Below, piece after piece: positions 1-7,009 of a stretch of 32,912 nt of DNA. Source of the DNA: Bacteroidales bacterium (GTDB lineage Bacteria > Bacteroidota > Bacteroidia > Bacteroidales > JAIPAP01); assembly GCA_021740045.1 (NCBI GenBank), contig JAIPAP010000046.1, positions 1-32,912 of the forward strand, read 5' to 3'. The notes under the pieces were generated by a model. It was given only the letters and a program-made list of their open reading frames with translations, was not told where the DNA came from and searched no databases. The position numbers and the translations under genes are program-made. Each line of letters starts with the position of its first letter. Positions within the stretch are counted from its first letter, which is position 1.

Positions 1-69
1 CTGAAAGTTTTTAAGGAAAATGTAGCCCATGTTACAAACTTGCTGATGGATGTAATTAAAAGTATGTGA
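1..69 (+). CDS. 3' end of an upstream gene (partial)
   Basis: Frame 1 is open from the window edge and closes at a TGA at 67-69, giving a 22-residue tail that ends in DVIKSM. The frame is too short to identify. It lies 50 bp upstream of the sensor-kinase start and on the same strand, so it could belong to the same operon. A response regulator would be a natural neighbour, but nothing in the tail shows that. It could also be a chance open frame. Confidence 0.35.
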   Translation: MKVFKENVAHVTNLLMDVIKSM

Positions 70-119
70 TCAGAATATTTTGTTAATCCATTTCAAACAA
101 GTTGTTTAACTTTGGCTTC

Positions 120-2258
120 ATGCTAAGGAGGGACATAAAGCGATACTTACAACACATTTTTCGTAAGCAAAACCTTATAATAGGGCTTACGCATCCTTTG
201 TTTCTTGCATTGTTTCCGGCTATAGCTTTTATTTTGCTTTCCACCAACCCGGTGGAGGAACATTATCTAAAGATCACAAACACCGATCCCCAAGGCAATG
301 AGCGCTGCAGAGTGTATTATGAAGACCTGAACAACGATGGCATATCGGAAAAGATCAGCTTGGTGGAAAACAATATCGGGTGCCTGGCCATCAAGCTTCA
401 AAATAGTAATGATGTATCCCTTTCACAACATAATTTTCCCGAATTCCCATTCTCCGAATACCAGCAACTGGCCTTTATCGATCATGATAAAGACGGCTAT
501 AAGGAAATATACTTCATCACTTTTAACACCGACTCCATATTCCTTAATTGCCTTGAACCCTTTGATGAGCAATTTAAGCTAAAGCGGAAATACATTGATA
601 CAATTTTCCGGAAACTGGATAAGCCCGATGTTTCACAGGGAGCGTTTTACCTAACCGATGTTGATGAAGACAACACCGACGAAGTGGTTTTTTTGATAAA
701 AGCCGGATTTGCCCTTTATCCCCGCAGGATCTATGCCTACGATTATGAAACGGATGCCATTGATAAAAGCCCCTTAATGGGCGCCACACTGGCGGGGGGA
801 TTTGAACCCATTAATTTGGATGGGGACATCTATGATGAATTCATCTTTGGTACAAAAGCGTATAATAATTTCACCGAAGACTACCCCATCCCCTACCCCG
901 ATTCAAGTGCATGGTTTATGGCCCTCGATCATGATCTTGAATTTTTATTTCCGCCTGTCGAAGTGAAGGGATTGCGCTCTATTGCCATGCCCTTTCCAAT
1001 GTTCAACCGCAAAAATGATCAGCTTATTGGTTTTAAGCGGCAGGTCCACCAAGACGAATATGATTATCACCTGGCGCTGTTGAGCCTGGACGGACGCATC
1101 GTCAAATCATTACCGCTGCCCCTGAATGAGATGTTTAAAACAAACATTAAGTATATACCTGAACAGGAAAAGCTATTTGTTTCATCAAAGGAAAACCGCC
1201 TTATTGTTAACCGTGACCTCGAAATAAAACCCCTTGATATCAGCTCTCTTGGCTCTTCACTGCTAATGGATTATCACGATTTGGACGGAGACGGAACGGG
1301 TGAGTATATTTTTGAAAATAGGGAGTATTCGGAATTATTAGTGGTTTCGAATGATTTTTCGAAGTTTTGCTCGGTTTCGATTCCAAGGCTTAACACCCGG
1401 ACTTCCTTTGGCCCTGTCTACAAGAGCGATTCCCAGGGATATCACATTCAAGTTGGGAGCTTTAATTATGTACTACGCTACCGTAAAAATCCTTATTCCT
1501 GGCTGCAAATTCCGTATTATCTTTTGATCTATGCCGTGTCGCTTCTTTTTGTCTGGGTTATTATGCGGATACAGAAAAACCAGTTGAAACAACGTTATGT
1601 CCTGGAGCGCAAGGTTGAGCAGCTTAAACTACGTTCGGTACGCAACCAGCTTGATCCGCATTTTATGTTCAACACCATCAACACCATAGCCTCGTCCATT
1701 TTCAGGGATGATAAACATATTGCCTACCGGCAGCTGATCAGGTTTTCGCAAATGATGCGCTCCACTGTTGAACATTACGATAAAACCACACGCCGGTTGG
1801 GAGATGAGTTGGATTTCATACGCAATTATCTCGAAATCCAAAAGCAACGTTTCGGCGATAAAATCAATTATGACATCGATATTGATTCCAGGGTGGATAT
1901 TAATTCCCCGGTTCCCACCATGGCCATACAAACTTATGTGGAAAATGCCATTAAACACGGTTTAAAACCGCTCAAAGACCAAAAGGGCGAAATAAAGATC
2001 GCCGTAAAAGAAAGGGTGAACGATTTAAAGATCACCGTACAAGACAACGGTGTGGGACGCATCAAATCAAAAGAATACAACAAGGAAACCACCAAGATGG
2101 GTCTCAAATCCCTGCGCGATATGTACCAAGTACTCAACGCCATCAACGATAACAAAATAAAGGAACGCTTCACCGACCTCTACGACAAGAACGGCAACGC
2201 CATCGGTACCAAAGTGGAACTGGTGGTGCCGAAGGGGATGGAGTATAGGGTGGAGTGA
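120..2258 (+). CDS. LytS/YehU-type sensor histidine kinase with FG-GAP-like sensor domain
   Basis: Membrane sensor kinase of about 712 residues. One membrane segment lies near the N-terminus (rich in L/F/A, followed by LLSTNP) and another near residue 470 (YYLLIYAVSLLFVWVIM). The region between them carries five Asp-rich loops of FG-GAP/VCBS type, for example DLNNDG, DHDKDG, DVDEDN and DLDGDG, which suggests a calcium-binding beta-propeller-like sensor outside the membrane. After the second membrane segment comes the His_kinase (LytS) motif DPHFMFNTIN with His near residue 514, then an HATPase domain with NAIKHG and DNGVGR. Kinases of this class usually signal to a LytTR response regulator, and none is visible here. 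I prefer ATG at 120 over the in-frame TTG at 102. What it senses is unknown. Confidence 0.9.
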   Translation: MLRRDIKRYLQHIFRKQNLIIGLTHPLFLALFPAIAFILLSTNPVEEHYLKITNTDPQGNERCRVYYEDLNNDGISEKISLVENNIGCLAIKLQNSNDVSLSQHNFPEFPFSEYQQLAFIDHDKDGYKEIYFITFNTDSIFLNCLEPFDEQFKLKRKYIDTIFRKLDKPDVSQGAFYLTDVDEDNTDEVVFLIKAGFALYPRRIYAYDYETDAIDKSPLMGATLAGGFEPINLDGDIYDEFIFGTKAYNNFTEDYPIPYPDSSAWFMALDHDLEFLFPPVEVKGLRSIAMPFPMFNRKNDQLIGFKRQVHQDEYDYHLALLSLDGRIVKSLPLPLNEMFKTNIKYIPEQEKLFVSSKENRLIVNRDLEIKPLDISSLGSSLLMDYHDLDGDGTGEYIFENREYSELLVVSNDFSKFCSVSIPRLNTRTSFGPVYKSDSQGYHIQVGSFNYVLRYRKNPYSWLQIPYYLLIYAVSLLFVWVIMRIQKNQLKQRYVLERKVEQLKLRSVRNQLDPHFMFNTINTIASSIFRDDKHIAYRQLIRFSQMMRSTVEHYDKTTRRLGDELDFIRNYLEIQKQRFGDKINYDIDIDSRVDINSPVPTMAIQTYVENAIKHGLKPLKDQKGEIKIAVKERVNDLKITVQDNGVGRIKSKEYNKETTKMGLKSLRDMYQVLNAINDNKIKERFTDLYDKNGNAIGTKVELVVPKGMEYRVE

Positions 2259-2309
2259 GGGGTAATGTGTGCGGAGTATATTGTTTAGGAGGCAAAGTAT
2301 AATGACAAA

Positions 2310-2351
2310 CAAACCTAATAATTAAAAGCCTGCAACCAACCTTTAGGTTTG
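2310..2351. terminator. possible weak bidirectional terminator hairpin
   Basis: A 9-bp perfect inverted repeat (CAAACCTAA / TTAGGTTTG) with a 24-base spacer lies between the convergent kinase gene and the minus-strand membrane protein gene. The flanks are AT-rich but lack a strong T-tract, so the terminator role is inference. Confidence 0.3.
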
Positions 2352-2376
2352 AATCATATTATTACCCTCATTAAAA

Positions 2377-2730
2377 TTACCCCGCAACTTCCTTCTTCCT
2401 TGTAGCATAGGTCGCCACAAAATCGATAATAATGCCGTAAACAAGGCCGGCGCCAACAAGCATGAAGAAGCCTTCCCAGCCATTGCTTAGCGCTGAAAAA
2501 CCCACTTCAAGGCTTACAATAATGCCCAATACAGCGCCGCGCAATATGGAGTGCCACTTGATACGGTCGGCCATGGCGATGACCAACCCGAGAATGACAC
2601 GGTTAAACCCGAGGCCCACCAGGACCGGGGTGCTTAAATCAACTTCGGGAGCTTTGGAGGATGTCCAGGCACAAAAAGTACCGAATATAACACCCAGTAT
2701 TAATGCAATTACCGTACGTTGTGTTTTCAT
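2377..2730 (-). CDS. small integral membrane protein, unknown function
   Basis: The 117-residue product has about four hydrophobic segments: residues 5-22, 35-55, 62-82 and 88-108. It ends in a basic tail (ATRKKEVAG). No signal peptide separate from the first membrane helix and no catalytic motif is seen. It is the last gene of the minus-strand block but probably has its own promoter, since a TAACTTTG box lies 33 bp upstream and the 185 bp before it hold only short repeats. I do not recognise the family. Confidence 0.75.
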   Translation of the reverse strand: MKTQRTVIALILGVIFGTFCAWTSSKAPEVDLSTPVLVGLGFNRVILGLVIAMADRIKWHSILRGAVLGIIVSLEVGFSALSNGWEGFFMLVGAGLVYGIIIDFVATYATRKKEVAG

Positions 2731-2763
2731 GGTTAAGCGGATTTTTGTTTAACAATCAACCAT

Positions 2764-2771
2764 CAAAGTTA
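2764..2771 (-). promoter_or_regulatory. Bacteroidota-type -7 box (TAACTTTG)
   Basis: On the minus strand this reads TAACTTTG, a full match to TAnnTTTG, 33 bp upstream of the membrane protein start at 2730. No clear TTG (-33) element was found. The match is short and could be chance. Confidence 0.4.
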
Positions 2772-2779
2772 AAAGAAAA

Positions 2780-2807
2780 TAGAAAGTAGAAGGTAGAAAT
2801 TAGAGAG
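2780..2807. repeat. tandem heptamer array, TAGAARG type
   Basis: Four contiguous 7-bp units: TAGAAAG, TAGAAGG, TAGAAAT, TAGAGAG. They lie 3' of the coiled-coil protein gene. The same unit type recurs at 27724. Confidence 0.75.
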
Positions 2808-2882
2808 TATGCAACACTATAAAATAGCTTCAACCTAATCATCCGCCTAATCATCCGATAAGCAGAAATGACGGCTAACCAG

Positions 2883-2910
2883 GAACTTAAAACTTGAAAC
2901 TTGGAACTTA
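2883..2910. repeat. tandem heptamer array, RAACTTR type
   Basis: Four 7-bp units in the order GAACTTA, AAACTTG, AAACTTG, GAACTTA. The array ends 5 bp before the stop-codon end of the minus-strand gene at 2916, so it lies directly 3' of that gene. Confidence 0.7.
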
Positions 2911-2915
2911 ACCCA

Positions 2916-3479
2916 TCACTCCTCATCTTTCCGCTTATCCTCGTTCTCTTCCGGCGGCGCCGGGGGCTTGTTTTCATCGGCATCCAGGTTGTTTTCATCC
3001 CGCTCGAAATCGATGCCAGGTGTGGAGGCTTCCAGCTCATCATCCAGCGAAACCTTATTCTTTTTCTCTTCAGAGGAAGATTCCTCCTTGCTTTTCTTTT
3101 GTTTCCAATTCTTTTTTTCCTGTGGCTCTTCCTGCTTACCCCCGGCCTTTCGCGACTCCCAGGTGGGCTTATCCTCAGCCTCGGGAAAAGGCTCTTTAAA
3201 ATAATCATCAATCATCGTAGGGATCGGTTGCTCATTTTCCCAGGGGAATTTTTCTTCCTCTTTGGGCCCCTCCTCTTCAGGCTCCTGATTCTCTTTTGCA
3301 GGCCCGGCTTGTCCGGGTTCTTCCTGCTCAAACTGTTCCTTTAACTTGAGGTTTTCGGCAAGGAGCTTTTCATTCTCCTTTTTATAATAATTCACCTTCG
3401 ATCGCAAATCAACGATTTCCGAAAGGTAAAGCGTGATCTTATGGGTTAGGGCATCTATATCGCTTTCTATATTCGCCAT
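2916..3479 (-). CDS. acidic coiled-coil protein, unknown function
   Basis: The product has 187 residues. Residues 1-50 form a likely coiled coil (heptad-like L/I spacing, LSEIVDLRSKVNYYKKENEK). The rest is highly charged low-complexity sequence rich in E, K, P and D with no predicted fold. No signal peptide or membrane segment is seen, so it is probably cytoplasmic. It starts 7 bp after the stop of the zinc-ribbon/LysM gene and is probably cotranscribed with it. The N-terminal part resembles a short partner-binding coil, so an adaptor role is possible, but this is only inference. Confidence 0.7.
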   Translation of the reverse strand: MANIESDIDALTHKITLYLSEIVDLRSKVNYYKKENEKLLAENLKLKEQFEQEEPGQAGPAKENQEPEEEGPKEEEKFPWENEQPIPTMIDDYFKEPFPEAEDKPTWESRKAGGKQEEPQEKKNWKQKKSKEESSSEEKKNKVSLDDELEASTPGIDFERDENNLDADENKPPAPPEENEDKRKDEE

Positions 3480-3486
3480 AGAATCA

Positions 3487-4077
3487 TTATTTTTCGATTT
3501 TCAATCGCTGTCCGGCCGTTATGGAGGAACTTGTCAGGTTATTATCCTCCATGATCTTCTTATACTTATGTCCATTCCCATATTCTTCACGGGCAATGGA
3601 AAATAATGTCTCACCGGGTTTTACCACATGTATGCTCCACTGTTCCTGCTGCTGTTGCCGTTCGGTTTGGGGTTGCCGATCCGTTTGCTCAACAGTGGCG
3701 GGTTTTTCATCTTCCGAAGTTTCCGGCGAGCCTGATCCTCTTTGATTATTTCCACCCGAGCGTAATTCGATAATGGTACGCATCAGGTTGTCTTTTTCAT
3801 TTTTAAGCCGCTCCACCTCATCCCTAAGTTGGTTGATCTCCTCGGAGTTTGTATTCTGACTGGATTGGATAGAATCCTGCCAGTAGATCATGCCCCCAGC
3901 TACTCCAATCACAAACAGCAACAAAACAACCGCCAGCAGATTAACATTGCGGCGCTGCGCTTTCCAGTTTCGCCGGATATTATCGAGGTACCGGAACATG
4001 GTTAAATCCGAACCACAATTCGGACACTTGGAAGCATTATCATCAATACCAGATGTTTTACAAACCGGACAATCCAT
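3487..4077 (-). CDS. membrane-anchored zinc-ribbon / coiled-coil / LysM protein
   Basis: The product has 196 residues in an unusual order. A zinc ribbon (C3, C6, C18, C21) is followed by a basic stretch, one membrane helix at about 45-66 (VNLLAVVLLLFVIGVAGG), a coiled coil at about 78-105, a Q/E-rich linker, and a C-terminal LysM domain at about 148-196 (VKPGETLFSIAREEYGNGHKYKKI). By the positive-inside rule the ribbon is cytoplasmic and the LysM faces the periplasm, where LysM domains commonly bind peptidoglycan. The gene lies 46 bp after the OLD-type ATPase gene and 7 bp before the coiled-coil gene, all on the same strand. Function is unknown; a link between cell wall and cytoplasm is inferred from topology only. 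Confidence 0.85.
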   Translation of the reverse strand: MDCPVCKTSGIDDNASKCPNCGSDLTMFRYLDNIRRNWKAQRRNVNLLAVVLLLFVIGVAGGMIYWQDSIQSSQNTNSEEINQLRDEVERLKNEKDNLMRTIIELRSGGNNQRGSGSPETSEDEKPATVEQTDRQPQTERQQQQEQWSIHVVKPGETLFSIAREEYGNGHKYKKIMEDNNLTSSSITAGQRLKIEK

Positions 4078-4098
4078 TATCCACTATTTCATGTTTAT

Positions 4099-4119
4099 GT
4101 TATCATTGTAAACGATAAC
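4099..4119. promoter_or_regulatory. imperfect 21-bp palindrome upstream of the LysM gene
   Basis: GTTATC and GATAAC arms flank a nine-base centre with partial further symmetry, in the 46-bp gap between the ATPase stop and the LysM gene start. An overlapping 10-bp palindrome, ATAACGTTAT, lies at 4115-4124. It could be an operator or a small hairpin. There is no direct evidence for either. Confidence 0.3.
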
Positions 4120-4123
4120 GTTA

Positions 4124-6022
4124 TTATAATAATTTGTTGATTTCTTTAAATAATTTTTCGAACCGGGCCAGGGTCTTCGACGAGAAAAAGGTGGCATCTA
4201 CCGACAGTAAGGCAAGCTTGCTGGCCACCTGGTATGGGTCGAAATCACGCTTACCGGTCAGGCTATCCAATTGATCAAGTATATTCGGTTTTGCTGAATC
4301 CAGGTCCTTTAGCCGGATGTCGGTTCGGGTTTCATAGGCTGCATTATACAGGCGGATGTATTCCTCTTTCTCAAAAAGATCTTCAATGGAAGCCAGCTCC
4401 ATATTGGCCGTAAATTCATCATAAAAACGAATGTTACGGCTATTGATCATCTTTTCCCTGGTTAGTTCTTCGGCCTTTTGTTTGCTCTCATCCGAACGGA
4501 ACGAGTGCATCAGGCAAACCAGCGAAAGTTTATCGGAGCGAACCAGCGAAATGAACGTTACCAGCTTATCAAGCCCGCCAATGGGAATAATTTTAATGGT
4601 CTCCTTGAGGCCGGTCCTTCTTTTTGCTTTGAGTATGTTCGACAAAACGGTAAGATAGATCAGGTCCGAAGGATTTTCAACCAGGAGATTCCGTTTATAC
4701 CGGAAAATGCTTTGTGCCAAATTGAAGCCGATGGCCGCTTGCAAGGGGAATAAAGTATCGGGATCATCTTCACGTAACAGCTCCGAAATATTGCTTCCAT
4801 CCTTGCTGTCGACCAGTGTTCTTACCCGGCCCATATGCGACGGATCGATCATAAACGGCGAATGGGTAGTATAGATCACCTGGTATTCTTTGGAAAGATC
4901 TTCGATAAATTTCAATAAGTCGGCTTGTGCCGATGCATGAAGATTGAGCCCGGGTTCATCGAGCAGGAGAATAAAATTTCGTTTGCCCTGATGCTGTATC
5001 TTGCTAAACCATACGATGAACGAGAAAAACATGTTCAAGCCACGACTGCGATTACGAAGCGGTAGCGAAACTTTTCGATTCGTATTCCTAATGCGGATGT
5101 CAAGGATCTTATCCCCGGTTTGTTCATGATGCTCAATATCGAACTTAATTTCCAGGTCACGATCGGTGGTCCAGTATTTGAATATTTCTTCGGTCACCGC
5201 ATTAGACGTCGCTTCCAAATCCGCCACATAGGATTCGAAATCATCGGTTTCCAGTAGTTCATCCACATTGATGCCGGCCAGCTCGAAAAAGGCACGTGAG
5301 ATCTTGAGCGACTCATCCTCGGGGTTCGATCTTTTTAATGCACTAATGTTAATGCGTGAAGGCAGCAAATAATATTCATCAAAATACCAAAAACCGGGCA
5401 TGTTCTTCTTAAGGTGATGCTTGGCAATGTATCCTTTGATCTTGTTCTTCCATTTATACCCTTTTTTAACATAGGTCGATTCCAGGTCGCTTACCAGCTT
5501 TGCCAGCAATTCATCCTGCCTGTTATGCTTGCGGTATTCCAACAGATCAGTAATTGTTTTTATTTCCGAAAGCTTCTCCCTGAGGCTGTCGGGAATATCA
5601 TACTGGTTAAGGAAATGATCGATAAATTTCTTTTCGTTGGCTTTCAAATCAAACCAAGTGGTTTTGCCCTTGTAAGAGATGCCGCATGAAAAGCGGCGTG
5701 TGGGAAACACTCCTTTGCCCACATCATCTTCAATATCCTGCATCATTTGCCGGCTAATGTCGAAGGTACACCTGAGGGCTTCCATATCCTTTTTGCTATT
5801 ACGGAATGTAACCAACTCATTACGCGGATAGTCCGAAACCGGGTTCAATTTGAAATTCTTATCCTTTTCAAAATAATTGACCTTGGCCAATGCCTCGAGG
5901 AAAGCAGTTTTACCTGATTCGTTCTTGCCCACCAAGGTGGTAACACGATCCTCGATTTTCACTTCCTGCTCTTGCTGGAAGCTTTTGTACTTATTAATCT
6001 TTACCTTAACCAGTTTTAGCAT
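4124..6022 (-). CDS. OLD-family ATPase with degenerate TOPRIM-like C-terminus
   Basis: The product has 632 residues. The N-terminal ABC/SMC-like ATPase shows Walker A GKNESGKT (32-39), the OLD-type signature region RSRGLNMFFSF, Walker B LLLDEPGLNLH (D355, E356) and the H-loop TTHSPFM. The C-terminal part aligns in layout with the TOPRIM nuclease domain of OLD proteins: the first acidic motif is VENPSD (E449, D453). The position where the DxD motif is expected reads CLMHSF (503-508), without acidic residues. The ATPase looks intact while nuclease activity is doubtful. No UvrD-like (Gabija), HNH (Septu) or reverse transcriptase (retron) partner is adjacent. It is the first gene of a probable three-gene minus-strand run. 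A role in DNA repair or defence is inferred from the family only. Confidence 0.85.
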   Translation of the reverse strand: MLKLVKVKINKYKSFQQEQEVKIEDRVTTLVGKNESGKTAFLEALAKVNYFEKDKNFKLNPVSDYPRNELVTFRNSKKDMEALRCTFDISRQMMQDIEDDVGKGVFPTRRFSCGISYKGKTTWFDLKANEKKFIDHFLNQYDIPDSLREKLSEIKTITDLLEYRKHNRQDELLAKLVSDLESTYVKKGYKWKNKIKGYIAKHHLKKNMPGFWYFDEYYLLPSRINISALKRSNPEDESLKISRAFFELAGINVDELLETDDFESYVADLEATSNAVTEEIFKYWTTDRDLEIKFDIEHHEQTGDKILDIRIRNTNRKVSLPLRNRSRGLNMFFSFIVWFSKIQHQGKRNFILLLDEPGLNLHASAQADLLKFIEDLSKEYQVIYTTHSPFMIDPSHMGRVRTLVDSKDGSNISELLREDDPDTLFPLQAAIGFNLAQSIFRYKRNLLVENPSDLIYLTVLSNILKAKRRTGLKETIKIIPIGGLDKLVTFISLVRSDKLSLVCLMHSFRSDESKQKAEELTREKMINSRNIRFYDEFTANMELASIEDLFEKEEYIRLYNAAYETRTDIRLKDLDSAKPNILDQLDSLTGKRDFDPYQVASKLALLSVDATFFSSKTLARFEKLFKEINKLL

Positions 6023-6212
6023 ACCGCATTCAATTAGTCACACACAAATTTTCAATCCCCCTTCGTCCTGATTTTCAATTACTTAACCGACAAACCGGGA
6101 AATTATGTCCCAATATAAGAAGAATTTTTAACAAATTTAATTTCCATTTGATTTTCCAAACAATTTAAATCAGCAATTGATGAAAATGATCTGACTAAAT
6201 GAAAAAATGGCC

Positions 6213-6572
6213 TTATTTTAAATTCATATTATACACAATCGCCGCCACCTGATCAGCCACCTTGCGGTTGAATTCAAAAGCCAGGCTCTTATGATTCACT
6301 ATGTCGACAATGGTCCCTATCAAACACAAGCCGCCGGTTAACAAATAGAGCAATCCCATCCCTATTTGCCCCATAATCAAGCGATGCACTCCTGCCACCC
6401 CTAAAAAACCTATTAGGTTGAGCACAAGCACCAAATCGGGCGATTTACGGCGGTTCCTGTAGATCAGGGCAAATTCCCTGGCCTGTTTTTCATTGTAATC
6501 ATTCATGATCCTTTGTACATGGCTATGTTCCAAGCCTTCAATTTCCGGTAAATAAAGTAATGCGTCTGCCAT
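6213..6572 (-). CDS. TM2 domain-containing protein
   Basis: The product has 119 residues. About 45 mostly polar N-terminal residues are followed by two membrane helices (LVLVLNLIGFLGVAGVHRL and the MGLLYLLTGGLCLIGTIVDIV stretch), with G/H-R turns typical of the TM2 fold. The sequence ends in a polar tail. TM2 proteins are small two-helix membrane proteins, mostly of unknown function. It starts 12 bp after the DUF2752 gene, and the two are often neighbours or partners in Bacteroidota genomes, so cotranscription is likely. Confidence 0.85.
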   Translation of the reverse strand: MADALLYLPEIEGLEHSHVQRIMNDYNEKQAREFALIYRNRRKSPDLVLVLNLIGFLGVAGVHRLIMGQIGMGLLYLLTGGLCLIGTIVDIVNHKSLAFEFNRKVADQVAAIVYNMNLK

Positions 6573-6584
6573 CTCCTTTTGGTT

Positions 6585-6911
6585 TTATGAATAAATGATT
6601 TTTACCATTTTTACTGAATCTGAAAAAACAACAAATATACGGTAAATAAGCACGAATAATGCAGGAATTCCCAGCGGATGTGCCTGCACCGATTGAGAGA
6701 ACTCTCCCCTAAACAACCATGAAATAGCATGGCCTAAGCCACATCCGGGACAAAATGATAAGCCCAGATTTTTAAACAAGCACAAGCTGTAGTGACATCC
6801 TCCGGTGGGATCATCAAATGCCAGCAACAAAATAGCTACAATCCATATAATGGCTTCAATGCTATGCTTAACAAAAACAATATGTTTTTTCTTAAAGCCC
6901 ACAGTTTTCAT
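6585..6911 (-). CDS. DUF2752 family membrane protein
   Basis: The 108-residue protein carries the family hallmark CPGCG (residues 54-58) followed by GHAISWLFRG, with a hydrophobic helix before it (residues 18-32) and one after it (about 77-95). Cysteines C39 and C44 precede the motif. The biochemical role of the family is unknown. It is divergent from purD, with a 98-bp shared upstream region, and leads the TM2 gene. A TAACTTTG box lies only 10 bp before the ATG, which implies a very short leader. Confidence 0.85.
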   Translation of the reverse strand: MKTVGFKKKHIVFVKHSIEAIIWIVAILLLAFDDPTGGCHYSLCLFKNLGLSFCPGCGLGHAISWLFRGEFSQSVQAHPLGIPALFVLIYRIFVVFSDSVKMVKIIYS

Positions 6912-6921
6912 TGTATTTATA

Positions 6922-6929
6922 CAAAGTTA
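6922..6929 (-). promoter_or_regulatory. -7 box (TAACTTTG) for the DUF2752-TM2 operon
   Basis: A full TAnnTTTG match on the minus strand, ending 10 bp before the start codon at 6911. If used, the transcript leader would be only a few bases long. No clear -33 element is seen. Confidence 0.4.
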
Positions 6930-7009
6930 AAAATAAAACACTTGAAAGGCCATGAGGCAGGCTTTATTTGCATTAAAATATTTATTTTGCAAAGCAAAAA
7001 TGTGCAGAT

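Noticed and set aside
102-119. TTG start of the sensor kinase
   Set aside because: An ATG follows six codons later and starts the conserved basic segment. The extra residues add nothing recognisable.
2901-3344. 147-residue plus-strand frame opposite the coiled-coil gene
   Set aside because: It is the antisense shadow of the E/K-rich coding sequence, which yields artificial L/F-rich translation.
4124-6022. Gabija or Septu defence system
   Set aside because: No UvrD-like helicase (GajB) or HNH (PtuB) gene is adjacent. The neighbours are LysM and coiled-coil proteins.
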